Position numbers and translations under genes: made by a program
Notes under the pieces: model-generated
What the model was told of the DNA's origin: nothing
Database searches by the model: none
Seen by the model: the letters and a program-made list of their open reading frames with translations, nothing else
Part shown: piece after piece, positions 55,910 to 64,000 of the stretch
How the letters are laid out: each line of letters begins with the position of its first letter
Position numbering within the stretch: position 1 is the stretch's first letter
Assembly (NCBI RefSeq): GCF_027595985.1
Contig: NC_073304.1
Location: forward strand, 218,372,000-218,435,999
Reading direction: 5' to 3'
Source of the DNA: Sorex araneus
Taxonomy: Eukaryota; Chordata; Mammalia; Eulipotyphla; Soricidae
Length of the DNA: 64,000 nt

Positions 55910-56075
55910 GGGGTCAGAGAGATAGTACAGAGGTAAGGCACTTGCCTTATCTGCAGTGGACCCCAGTTTCATCCACAGAACTATATATGATCCTCTGAGC
56001 ACCACCAGGAGTGATTCTGGGGGAAAAAAATTCAAGAGTAAGCCCTGAGCACTGCCAGGTCTGGTTCAAAAACAA
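55910..56075 (+). mobile_element. Shrew-type SINE, short-tail type, diverged
   Basis: 'ggggtcagagagatagtaca', 'ccacaga', 'gagcaccaccaggagtgatt' and 'aagccctgagcactgccagg' are in family order. Confidence 0.85.
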
Positions 56076-56079
56076 CAAC

Positions 56080-56950
56080 AAAAACTAGAGATAAAGTGAA
56101 AGGTCTTCTGCCCACATCTCTTCCCAGAGCCATAGGTCAACTCCTTGAAGACAGGCAATTTCCAGTTTTTATGTGAATCCCTTTGGAGATATTTAACACA
56201 TAAGAAACAAATAGAAATATTTATCCATTGTTGCACTCGTTACTCTTCTCGTCTTTGATATTAGTTATAGGCACAGCAATCAGGGAAACAACCTTGTTTA
56301 ATTACCAAGCATCTGCTACTAACCTCAAAGAACTGCCTTTGTTTCCACTGGTCAGACAGGTCTGCTAAAAGGAGCTCATGGGAATTAAAATTCTAGCGTC
56401 AGTTATTTCCTTTCAAAGTATGGCTCTTTGGGCTCTAATGAAAATTCATCTTGCTTAGTATTTACCATCTAGTAGAGACTGAAAATAAGTTCCTAAGGTA
56501 CATATTCAATTGGGTCAACTGAAACAGTGAAAGGAAGATCTTGTGACTATATCATTCACTTAAAATGCATCCCCAGCTACTGCTCAGTTAAAGCTGATGG
56601 GAACATATAATCATCAGCCCAGCCATACTTTCCCATGTATAGTATTATTGCTACCATAGCTTTCTCTATCACAGTATTGCCAGTATCAGTGTTGGACCAT
56701 TTTGAGCACCGTGACTCTCCATGATACTGTGTATGAGTATCTGGAGTTAGTGGCCATAGGAAGTTTTGTCCATCACGGTCTTCACCCAAATCCCTGTGAG
56801 TCTTCTGGCCAAAGGGTAACAACTCTTTATTCCTCTGAGTCCTGGACCCTGAATTACTCCTTCTCTAACTCTATCTATGCTCTGGAAAATTGTCCTTCTA
56901 TTACTCAGATTCAGTGTGCCATTCTGTATCTTCTATGTCAGTTTTTCTTT
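56080..56950. other. Intergenic DNA, nothing recognised
   Basis: No exon or clear repeat. The open frames on both strands are under 100 codons and not recognisable. Confidence 0.4.
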
Positions 56951-56954
56951 AAAA

Positions 56955-57205
56955 CAAAAAAAACCAGGATGTCGAAATATTGAATGTAATCAAAGTAGAG
57001 AGAGAGACAGTCATGTGGAAATCATCTGCCACACAGGTAGGGGTAAGGTGTGGGATGGGGGTATACTGGGGGTTTTGGTGGTGGAAAATGTGCACTGGTG
57101 AAGGGACGGTGTTCCATCATTGTATGACCGAGACTTAAACCCAAAATCTTTGTAACTGCTCTCATGGTGATTCAATCAATCAATAAATTGATTTTAAAAA
57201 ATATT
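56955..57205 (+). mobile_element. L1 3'-UTR fragment
   Basis: 'gtggtggaaaatgtgcactg' and 'cattgtatgaccgagactta' match 24300-24370. It ends 'aatcaatcaataaattg'. Confidence 0.8.
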
Positions 57206-57209
57206 TGGG

Positions 57210-57800
57210 GTTCATCCCCCCAAAAAACAGGAAATTGCAAGTCTCACATAATAAAGAATATAGTGCAAGGTCTATGTTCTTTGATCTAGTTCCAGCCAAT
57301 AAAGTATAATCCTAAAACTCATGCCTGAATCCTATAATTAGTAGTTACAAGAGAAGGGAGGATAAAAGGATTAATTTTATTAAATGAAAATACATGACTA
57401 TATTCTGTAAAACATTTTAAAGAAGATCAGAAAGAGTGATGTTTAAAATGTGTGTGTTCTAAAAAAATATTTTTTTTTGTTTAGAGATAAAAGAAGAAGG
57501 AAGGAAGGAGAGAGAAGGAAGAAGGGAAAATAGGGAAGAAGGAAAGAAAAATTACTCGAATTAAGTAAAATTTGTGCAATTTTATGGCCACATAAACTTA
57601 AAGTGGAACTAAATTAACTCTAACTTGGATGACTTCGTGGTGCTCAACTCATTGGAGTTTTTACGGAACATTTGAGATATATACTCATCTATTGTTTTGA
57701 ATAAAGGAGAATAGTAAAACAATTATACTTTCTTTGCCATTCTGTCACAGGAAACCTGTGCTAAGATACTATGTCAACCAAGGGTCGTGTTTCAATAATA
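57210..57800. other. Intergenic DNA with purine-rich simple repeat
   Basis: A GAAGGAAGGAGAGAGAAGG-type run lies at 57490-57548. Nothing else recognised. Confidence 0.45.
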
Positions 57801-57807
57801 AAATAGA

Positions 57808-57890
57808 CTTGATGTTTATTGGAAGCTTACATTATGTATCCCACACTATGATAAATGCTTTACATGTCGTAAGGGGTTTAAAAAACTGCC
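57808..57890 (+). mobile_element. MIR fragment
   Basis: 'gtttattggaagcttacatt' and 'atgataaatgctttacatgt' match the central MIR region. Confidence 0.5.
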
Positions 57891-58058
57891 TGCTTCATAT
57901 GATAACTAACTAGTAGAGTCTCAATTCCAACATCACTAAGTGGTTTTTTGCACATATGATATGAAGTTTGAAATAAGATCATTCTTGGATGAAATGATAA
58001 AGACAAACACACACCAAATCATTACAAACCAGAAGATCAATATCGAGGCAAATTGATG

Positions 58059-58064
58059 TTTATT
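58059..58064 (-). promoter_or_regulatory. Polyadenylation signal AATAAA, KRTAP4 gene D
   Basis: AATAAA on the minus strand, 271 bp past the stop. Confidence 0.6.
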
Positions 58065-58334
58065 AAAAACACATGGAAATGATGTCACAACAGATTTTAT
58101 CACAGTGTCTACTTCAATGAAAGTCTTACCGGTCTAAAGGTAACACTTGACTTGGGTTAAATCTTTTCGCAGTGTGTTTTCATCTGTCATTTCCTCAAAG
58201 AACTGAAAGCTAATTTTATATGTCAAGTCAGTAGAACAGTTGGCAGCGTCTACCCCCCAGTCACAGGTTGGCTCTGACACATTTTGATGAATTTGCAATG
58301 ACATCACCAAATGTCAGAAATTACAGGGAGACAT

Positions 58335-58784
58335 TCAGCAGCTGCAGCAGGGAATGGCGCAGCACATGGGGCGGGGGCAGGTGGAGATGACACAGGTGGG
58401 GCGGTAGCAGGTGGTGCAGCAGCACGCCTGGCCACACACCGGGCGCAGGCAGCAGCAGGTGCGGCAGCCGCTGGAGCCGCAGCAGCTGGAGCTGGAGCAG
58501 CAGGGCCGGCAGCAGCTGGAGATGCAGCAGCAAGAGGGGCGGCAGCAGCTGGAGCCACAGCAGCTGGCGCTGGAGCCGCAGGGGCTACAGCAGGGGCTGC
58601 AGCAGGGCCGGCAGCAGGGGCTGCAGCAGGGGCTACAGCAGGGGCTGCAGCACGGGCTGCAGCAGCTGGGCACACTGCAGCAGTTGGTGGTGCAGCAGGT
58701 GGTCCTGCAGCAGGAAGGCTGGCAGCAGCTGGGCTGGCAGCAGCCCTCCTCAGAGCAGGTGGAGCCGCAACAGGAGCCGGTCAT
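58335..58784 (-). CDS. KRTAP4: Keratin-associated protein, KRTAP4 type (gene D, 149 aa)
   Basis: An ultrahigh-sulfur hair protein of 149 residues with 57 Cys (38%). It has the KRTAP4 head and C-terminal signature but only seven SPCC/RPCC units, two fewer (8 residues, 24 bp) than genes A-C, so it is a length variant. Its unit pattern is closest to gene A, as both end SPCC-SPCG. Homology with the other copies begins exactly at the stop codon, and the 3' flank is unrelated. A longer upstream frame to 59018 runs through the promoter, so the MTGSCC methionine is chosen. It is the first gene at the upstream end of the cluster part shown. Confidence 0.95.
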   Translation of the reverse strand: MTGSCCGSTCSEEGCCQPSCCQPSCCRTTCCTTNCCSVPSCCSPCCSPCCSPCCSPCCRPCCSPCCSPCGSSASCCGSSCCRPSCCCISSCCRPCCSSSSCCGSSGCRTCCCLRPVCGQACCCTTCYRPTCVISTCPRPMCCAIPCCSC

Positions 58785-58842
58785 GGTGAGAGTTCTGGTG
58801 GGTGAGGTTCTGGAGTTTGGAAGACCCCCTCTTGCCACAGTT

Positions 58843-58850
58843 CTTATATA
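58843..58850 (-). promoter_or_regulatory. TATA box, KRTAP4 gene D
   Basis: TATATAAG on the minus strand, 59 bp upstream of the ATG. This is a closer and weaker version than in the other KRTAP4 genes. Confidence 0.75.
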
Positions 58851-58860
58851 CCAGGCATAT

Positions 58861-58908
58861 TGACACGTTTTCCTTGTTATTGTTTGACATGTTTTCCTTG
58901 TTATTGTT
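58861..58908 (-). promoter_or_regulatory. Duplicated 24-bp promoter block with AACAAGGA motif
   Basis: Two 24-bp units (58861-58884 and 58885-58908) differ at one base. Each contains AATAACAAGGA on the minus strand (58871-58881 and 58895-58905), the motif seen once upstream of KRTAP4 genes A and B. Confidence 0.85.
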
Positions 58909-58919
58909 TGCCTAATATT

Positions 58920-59635
58920 GAAATAATTAGCAGATTGCACAGAAATATCTGTCAATGGAATGGTTAAAACTTGTTGGAAACCAATTTTTCTTTTCCGCCT
59001 GTGATTATTTCCAGGCAATCTGCTCTTCCTTCTGATTCACACCCTCTGGCACATGCTCAATCATGCTCTTGTTATCTTCTGTCCCAGAGGGTTGTCATGT
59101 GCGTTTGGCCTTGGGAATGACATTGGTTACTACCTTTCTCTTATCAGGTTATGCATTTATTCCAGTGACCACAGGGTGCTGAAGGAAATCCCATCTGCAT
59201 AGTTGTATTATGCCTGAGACTAATGGAGGACAAATTGTGTGGATTAGTTTTGAGCATTGAGAAAAGGAACAGCTCTAAGTTTGTGGACTTGCTGGGTTCT
59301 AAGCCACGGGAATGTGTTTCTTTGGATGTTTCAGACTTTGAATTATGTTCTAAATTGATAGGAAGTTTATCTGCAGAGTTCTTGTTACCACCATGTCCCT
59401 TTGTTTGGAAAGTGGTTACATTGATGTCTATTATACGTTTGCTGGTAGATTATCTACTAAATCCTTCAAGACAGAATCTCATGTGAATTTCATTTCTCAT
59501 GATTTATTGAAATTATTTCCTCAATGGAGTAAGGAGTTGAAAATCAGGTGTCACTCTTCACAGTGTACCTTAAATGCTAGTGAAACATACCACAAGCTTT
59601 CTTTCAGTTTGAAATGTGATGGGCTGTTGGTGAAT
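58920..59635. other. Intergenic DNA, nothing recognised
   Basis: Two overlapping plus-strand frames of 81-87 codons have no family match I recognise. Confidence 0.4.
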
Positions 59636-59639
59636 TAAA

Positions 59640-60355
59640 ACACATTTAATTACTATTTCTACTTAGTCCAATTGGGTCCTGCAGCAGCATGAGCTGGAAG
59701 GCTGTTGCAAGTTGTTGGGATTCTATCCAATTTCTGATTGCAGTGTAAATCTTGAAAGTATGCATTTCTTTCTTTTTTACATTGAAATACTGATTTATAA
59801 TATTGTTAATGATAGACTTTTGTGCAGACAATGTTCCAACACCACACCCTCTATCACAGTATCTACCTACCTCTGTCATTGTATTAGGGTCCACTCCCAG
59901 CCAACTCTCTGCTCGCCTTTTAAGTGTAGCTCTGAAAACCACTTCTCAGTTCAGTTGTCTTTGACTATTTCTTATTCTCATACCATGTTTCTTTATTTCC
60001 CATATTCGAAAGAACTCGTTCCATGTCTGCCACTCTCCTTTTGGCTGACATCACTCAGCATGATACCTTTCAGCTCCATCAGTGGTAAACCACAATGTTG
60101 TATCCTAGAGTCCAGCAGTATTCCATGATGTACTTCATTCTCTGTTTCTTTATCCAGTCATCTGTTCTTAGACATTCAACTTGTTTCCAGATCTTGACTA
60201 TTATGACTAGTGCTACAAGGAAAAAAGAGTATCTTTTCAAAATAGCGTTTGGTACCTTTTAGGGTACATGTCAAGAAATGGAATTTCTGGGTCATATAGA
60301 ATTTCAATTCTCAGTTTTTTAAGAAATATCTATATTGTTTTCAAAAGAGGTTGAT
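59640..60355 (-). mobile_element. L1 3' UTR and ORF2 end, part 1
   Basis: Read on the minus strand the ORF2 end is visible around 59990-60355 ('ctgagtgatgtcagccaaaa', 'gaatactgctggactctagg'), followed by the 3' UTR. It is interrupted by a SINE at 60357. Confidence 0.85.
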
Positions 60356-60356
60356 C

Positions 60357-60535
60357 CTTGGGCTAGAGTGATAGTACAGTGGGTAGGGCGTTTGCCTTGC
60401 ACGAGACCGACCGGGGTTCGATTCCCAGCATCTCATATGGTCCCCCCAGCACAGCCAGGAGTAATTCTTGAGTACAAAGCCAGGAGTAACCCCTGAGCAT
60501 CGCTGGATGTGACCCAAAAGCCAAAAAAAAGAAGA
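60357..60535 (+). mobile_element. Shrew tRNA-derived SINE, short-tail type, inside L1
   Basis: 'gggctagagtgatagtacag' head, GACCGGGGTTCGATTCCC promoter region, and an AAAAAAAAGAAGAAGAAGAAG tail. The flank 'gaggttgatcc' is echoed by 'gagattgatcc' after the tail, an imperfect target-site duplication. Confidence 0.94.
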
Positions 60536-61150
60536 AGAAGAAGAGATTGATCCAGTTGACAGTCCTATCAATAAAGGCTAAAGTTCCTTTTTCCCCATAT
60601 CCATTTCAACACTGGTTATTTTTATTCTTTTTTATGTATACTAGTATCACTGGTGTGTGATAATATTTCATTGTTGTTTTGATTTGCGTTTTCCTAAAGG
60701 AAAATTGATGGAAAGCACTTTTTTAAAATTTCTATTTGGTCATCAGTATGTTTTTAAAGAAGTGTTTGTTCATCTATTTTCCCCCATTTTTTGATGTAGT
60801 TGTTTGTTTTGTGTTATGTTTTATAAGGGCTTTATATAATAATTTTGAATATTAGTTTTTTGTCAGATGATTGGTGGACAAGTATTTTCTCCCAGTCTGA
60901 AGGATGTCTTTTAATCCTAATCATTGTTTCTTTTGCAGTGCAGAAGCTCCTACTTTGACGCAATTTTCTGTTTATCTTTAGTTCTGTTTGATTGGTCATT
61001 GGCATTAAATCCCTGAAATTGCCTCTAGATTCAATGTTATTCAGAGTTCTCATGCTTTTTTCAATATTTATGGATTTATGTTTTGGATCAAGATTCTTAA
61101 CCTGTTTTTAATTGACTTTTGTTCATAGTGTGAGATAGGGGTCTGAATTC
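60536..61150 (-). mobile_element. L1 ORF2 fragment, part 2
   Basis: The minus strand continues the L1 ORF2 C-terminal region ('gacttttgttcatagtgtga' near 61127 on the plus strand, 'ttttgcagtgcagaagctcc' near 60934). A TA-rich run follows at 61153-61200. Confidence 0.85.
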
Positions 61151-61369
61151 TTATATATATATATACGTATATATATATGTATATATACGTATATATATGT
61201 CTGACCAATTTTCCCAACAACATTTGTTAAAAAGACATTCCTTGCTACACTTTATACTCTTTAGTTATATCATATAAAGTATGTATATTCAAGTAAAGCA
61301 CACAGTAGAGAGTATATTCTTTACTTGTATATACTCTTTACTTATACAGTAGTCTCAGGCTACAAAAGC

Positions 61370-61865
61370 AACATGCACAAATCCACTGCACCTCTATTAG
61401 CAAACAATAAAATTGAAGAGAGAAATTTTTAAAAATCCCACTCACAATTGCACCTAAAAATTAAGAAAACTAACAATCATTAGTAAAAAAAAAATAAAGT
61501 ATGACAAAAGGAAATGGAAACACACCCTTTGTTTAAGGATTAGAAGAATTAACATTGTCAAAACAGCAATTCTATCCAAAGTTCCATACAGATTCACAGC
61601 AGTCCTATGAAAATACTCATAGCATTTTTAAAAGTCAAAACTTATGTGGAGTATTGAAATCCTCCTGCTAGCTAAAGTAGGGAAAAAAAGAAAATGGGAG
61701 GCTTTTCTTTCCCCAACTTTAAATTATAACACAAAGCTGTAGTAATCAAGACAATGTGGTATTGGAATAAAAACGGACTATCATACCATTGAAATAAAAT
61801 TGGGAGCCCAGACACAGTCTCAGGCAAATATACAGCTAATTTTCAACAAAGGAGCAAGGAATGCA
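61370..61865 (+). mobile_element. L1 ORF2 fragment, opposite orientation
   Basis: 'aacagcaattctatccaaag', 'caaagctgtagtaatcaaga' and 'gtggtattggaataaaaac' are L1 ORF2 landmarks on the plus strand. Facing the minus-strand L1 next to it, it gives the inverted 5' structure common among L1 insertions (twin priming). Confidence 0.88.
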
Positions 61866-61934
61866 TGTCTTTTTCGTTTCCTTTTTTTCTTTTTTACTTT
61901 TCTCTTATTTTTCATTTCTTTTCTTTTAGTTTTT

Positions 61935-62115
61935 TTTGTTGGTTTGGTGGGGGGAGGGGCATACTCGGCTGTGCTCAGGGCTTATTTTTGGTTCTGTGCT
62001 TAGAGTCACTTCTGGTGGTGTTTGGGAGATGACATGTGGTGCCTGGGATTAAATCTGGGTCAGCTGATTGCAAGACAAGCATCACCTTGCCCACTGTATT
62101 ATCTCTCTAGCTCCA
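61935..62115 (-). mobile_element. Old SINE, diverged
   Basis: The minus-strand copy runs from GGAGCTAGAGAGATAATACAG (62114) through 'cagctgacccagattta' to a C/T-rich end near 61945. Confidence 0.75.
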
Positions 62116-62119
62116 AGTC

Positions 62120-62805
62120 TGCATTTCTAACATAACACCAGATTATGTTGATGCTGGAGATGTATAGAATTACAGTGAGTTACCTACTGCTCCATCCTGT
62201 TCATCTAAGCTTTGAAGGAAGACCTCTCTGCTTTGTTTTTAAGACAGATTCATTGAGTGAATAGTTTAAGGGTCACTTGTTGCCAGTCATTGGGGTAAAA
62301 AAGGGATGTAAAGTCTACTCTCAGGGAATTAACATTTTACAGGAAGACCGCATAAACCACCACCACAATTGTAATACAATGTGGTAAATCAACATAAAAG
62401 AAGCCAGTAATATAATTTAATGAAGATAATTGGTATTAATATACATTATCCAATATCACAATTTGATGGACATATCTATTAGTAATATCTACTCACATTT
62501 TAGTATTTTGTAACTAGATATATTTTTTTATATTCTAGGTAAAAAACTGCATACCTCAAAATGGACAAACTCTTAGAGAGCTATTTGTTGAGTTAAATGT
62601 TAAGTGGGTATATCTAACTCTTTGCCCCTCATTCAAGATATAAAACATTTTCATTATACCAGAAAGCTCATATATGACACTCAAGCAACTTCTCCATAAT
62701 CACATATGGAACTCGCATTTTAGCATTTTTCAAACCAGGATTCATTTTAAAATCAAGATTCAAGCAAATTAAATTTAGTAATTTGTTTTTATCTGTACCA
62801 ATAGC
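62120..62805. other. Intergenic DNA, nothing recognised
   Basis: AT-rich with no feature recognised. Confidence 0.4.
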
Positions 62806-62807
62806 TG

Positions 62808-63037
62808 TCAAGCTACCGAGAGTATCCTGCCCACACAGCAGAGCCTGGCAAGCTACCTGTGGCGTACTCAATATGCCAAAAACAGTAACAATGACAGTCC
62901 TCATTCCCCTGACCCTGAAAGAGCCCCCAATACACCATCAGGCTACACAAGCACACAATGGAGACTAATGAAGATGTTACTGACACCTGCTCAAGCAAAT
63001 CGATGAACAATGGGATGACAGTGATACAGTGATACCA
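62808..63037 (+). mobile_element. Shrew SINE, long-tail type, head missing
   Basis: It begins in the 'caagctaccgagagtatcct' module, with 'gatcctgcccacacagcag'-like second module, 'ccctgaccctgaaagagccc', and a GATGACAGTGATACAGTGAT end. Confidence 0.9.
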
Positions 63038-63039
63038 AT

Positions 63040-63585
63040 AGCTGGACATACATATTTGATATCCCTACAGTTGATCCTTCTACCACTAGCCAGTGGAGAG
63101 AGCTGTGCTACTGAAGCACCAGTATTGATTTTGGCTACTGCCAATTAATTTCATGCTTTCTGACCAATATCTCCATTTTCTCATGACTTGGAGGGTACTC
63201 AGAACTCATGTATTACAGAGTTATAATCTAGAAATTTCCATCACATGGATAGGAATTGCTTTACCACCTGATGGGATGCCCTTCATGATACCCTCGGTAT
63301 CTTCTAGAGTCACTTAAAGATCAATCTTCTGACAATACTTTTATATCAATAATGTACTGGTTTCATTTATTACTACTTCTTGTTTATGGTTTTTATGCGG
63401 TCCCATAATTCGTTGACAACTTGCTAGTAGCAAACAACATAAGCAGCATCGAGTGATTAAGTAACAATAGATAAGATCTTTCAGTTCTGATTCTTGTGAC
63501 TTTGATGACTCACTGCTCTGTGGTTGAGCTCTTTGTGGTACAAAGGGGATGAAGTCTGCAGTGAACAACAGCCAGCAACTGAGAA
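63040..63585. other. Intergenic DNA, nothing recognised
   Basis: No feature recognised. Confidence 0.4.
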
Positions 63586-63589
63586 TCTC

Positions 63590-63860
63590 TCCACAGAGAT
63601 CAGCAAGGACTGGACCTGACCATAAAGCACAGAAATAAACCTGGAAGTGGATTCTTTATAGGAGGAGACTCAGAAGAGACCCCAGGGAACCTAAAACTTT
63701 GATCATAATATCCAAATCACAATTAGTTTAGAAATCCAGTTGAGCTGTGCCTGGATTCTTAATTCATACAAGTATGGGATGACAAAATCTTGCTGTTTTA
63801 AATTGCTAAGTTTGAGGTAATGCTACACAACAATAGATAATTAGCATAACTTTAATTTCA
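63590..63860 (+). mobile_element. Old LTR-like fossil (MLT1/MaLR-like end)
   Basis: 'ttgctgttttaaattgctaa', 'gtttgaggtaatgctacaca' and 'aacaatagataattagcata' resemble the 3' end of mammalian MaLR LTRs. Start and subfamily are uncertain. Confidence 0.5.
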
Positions 63861-63924
63861 CACAACACACAGATGAGGAGGGAAAGAACAAGAGGTGTTA
63901 AGAGGTAAGATACACTATTATAGG

Positions 63925-64000
63925 GGGGCAGAGTAAAAGGACAGTGGGTATAGCATTTGCCTTGCATGTGGTCAACCTGGGTTCAATCTCCAGGATCTCC
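63925..64000 (+). mobile_element. Shrew SINE, cut by window end
   Basis: 'ggggggcagagtaaaaggac', 'catttgccttgcatgtggtc' and 'aacctgggttcaatctccag' show a SINE head and promoter region running off the window. Confidence 0.85.

Noticed and set aside
59223-59638. Two overlapping small plus-strand frames upstream of KRTAP4 gene D
   Set aside because: No cysteine-rich composition or recognisable family, and no paired promoter or signal; kept only as unassigned intergenic DNA.

Overview
The window is nuclear DNA of a placental mammal, most probably a shrew (Soricidae, Sorex-like). Two things point there. Single-exon hair keratin-associated protein genes are found only in mammals. The intergenic DNA is packed with a tRNA-derived SINE whose head carries RNA polymerase III A-box and B-box sequences and whose two tail types I associate with Sorex. 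MIR, L1 and MLT1 remnants fit the same picture. The species call rests on memory of the SINE and was not tested by a search.

The functional content is a run of eight intact, intronless, cysteine-rich KRTAP genes, all on the minus strand. Positions 2237-21237 hold four KRTAP2-type genes of 170, 118, 145 and 143 residues. Positions 31642-58784 hold four KRTAP4-type genes of 157, 157, 157 and 149 residues. KRTAP2 next to KRTAP4 in one orientation matches the order known from the KRTAP domain inside the mammalian type I keratin cluster (human 17q21). Each gene has its own TATA box 50-110 bp upstream of the ATG and an AATAAA 145-350 bp past the stop, so each is its own transcription unit. The products would crosslink with hair keratin filaments through disulfides in the hair cortex.

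The space between genes is mostly repeats. Positions 1-2000, 2870-12840, 21400-31400 and 47300-58050 carry SINEs, L1 pieces, one clear MIR and two MLT1-like LTR relics. Three places hold solo-LTR fossils. One is a complete LTR at 26985-28015 that split a SINE. The second is a nested stack at 9250-11345. The third is a larger nested block at about 40500-44360. No retroviral coding region was recognised in any of them.

The most informative biology is in the KRTAP paralogs. Near-identical coding blocks end abruptly at or near the stop codon while flanks differ, which suggests gene conversion. Length differs by whole repeat units: a 90-bp duplication, a 25-residue loss and SPCC unit-number changes. 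A short AACAAGGA motif sits just upstream of the TATA box in at least four of the eight genes. I found no CRISPR, operon-like system, RNA gene or evidently new molecular system.
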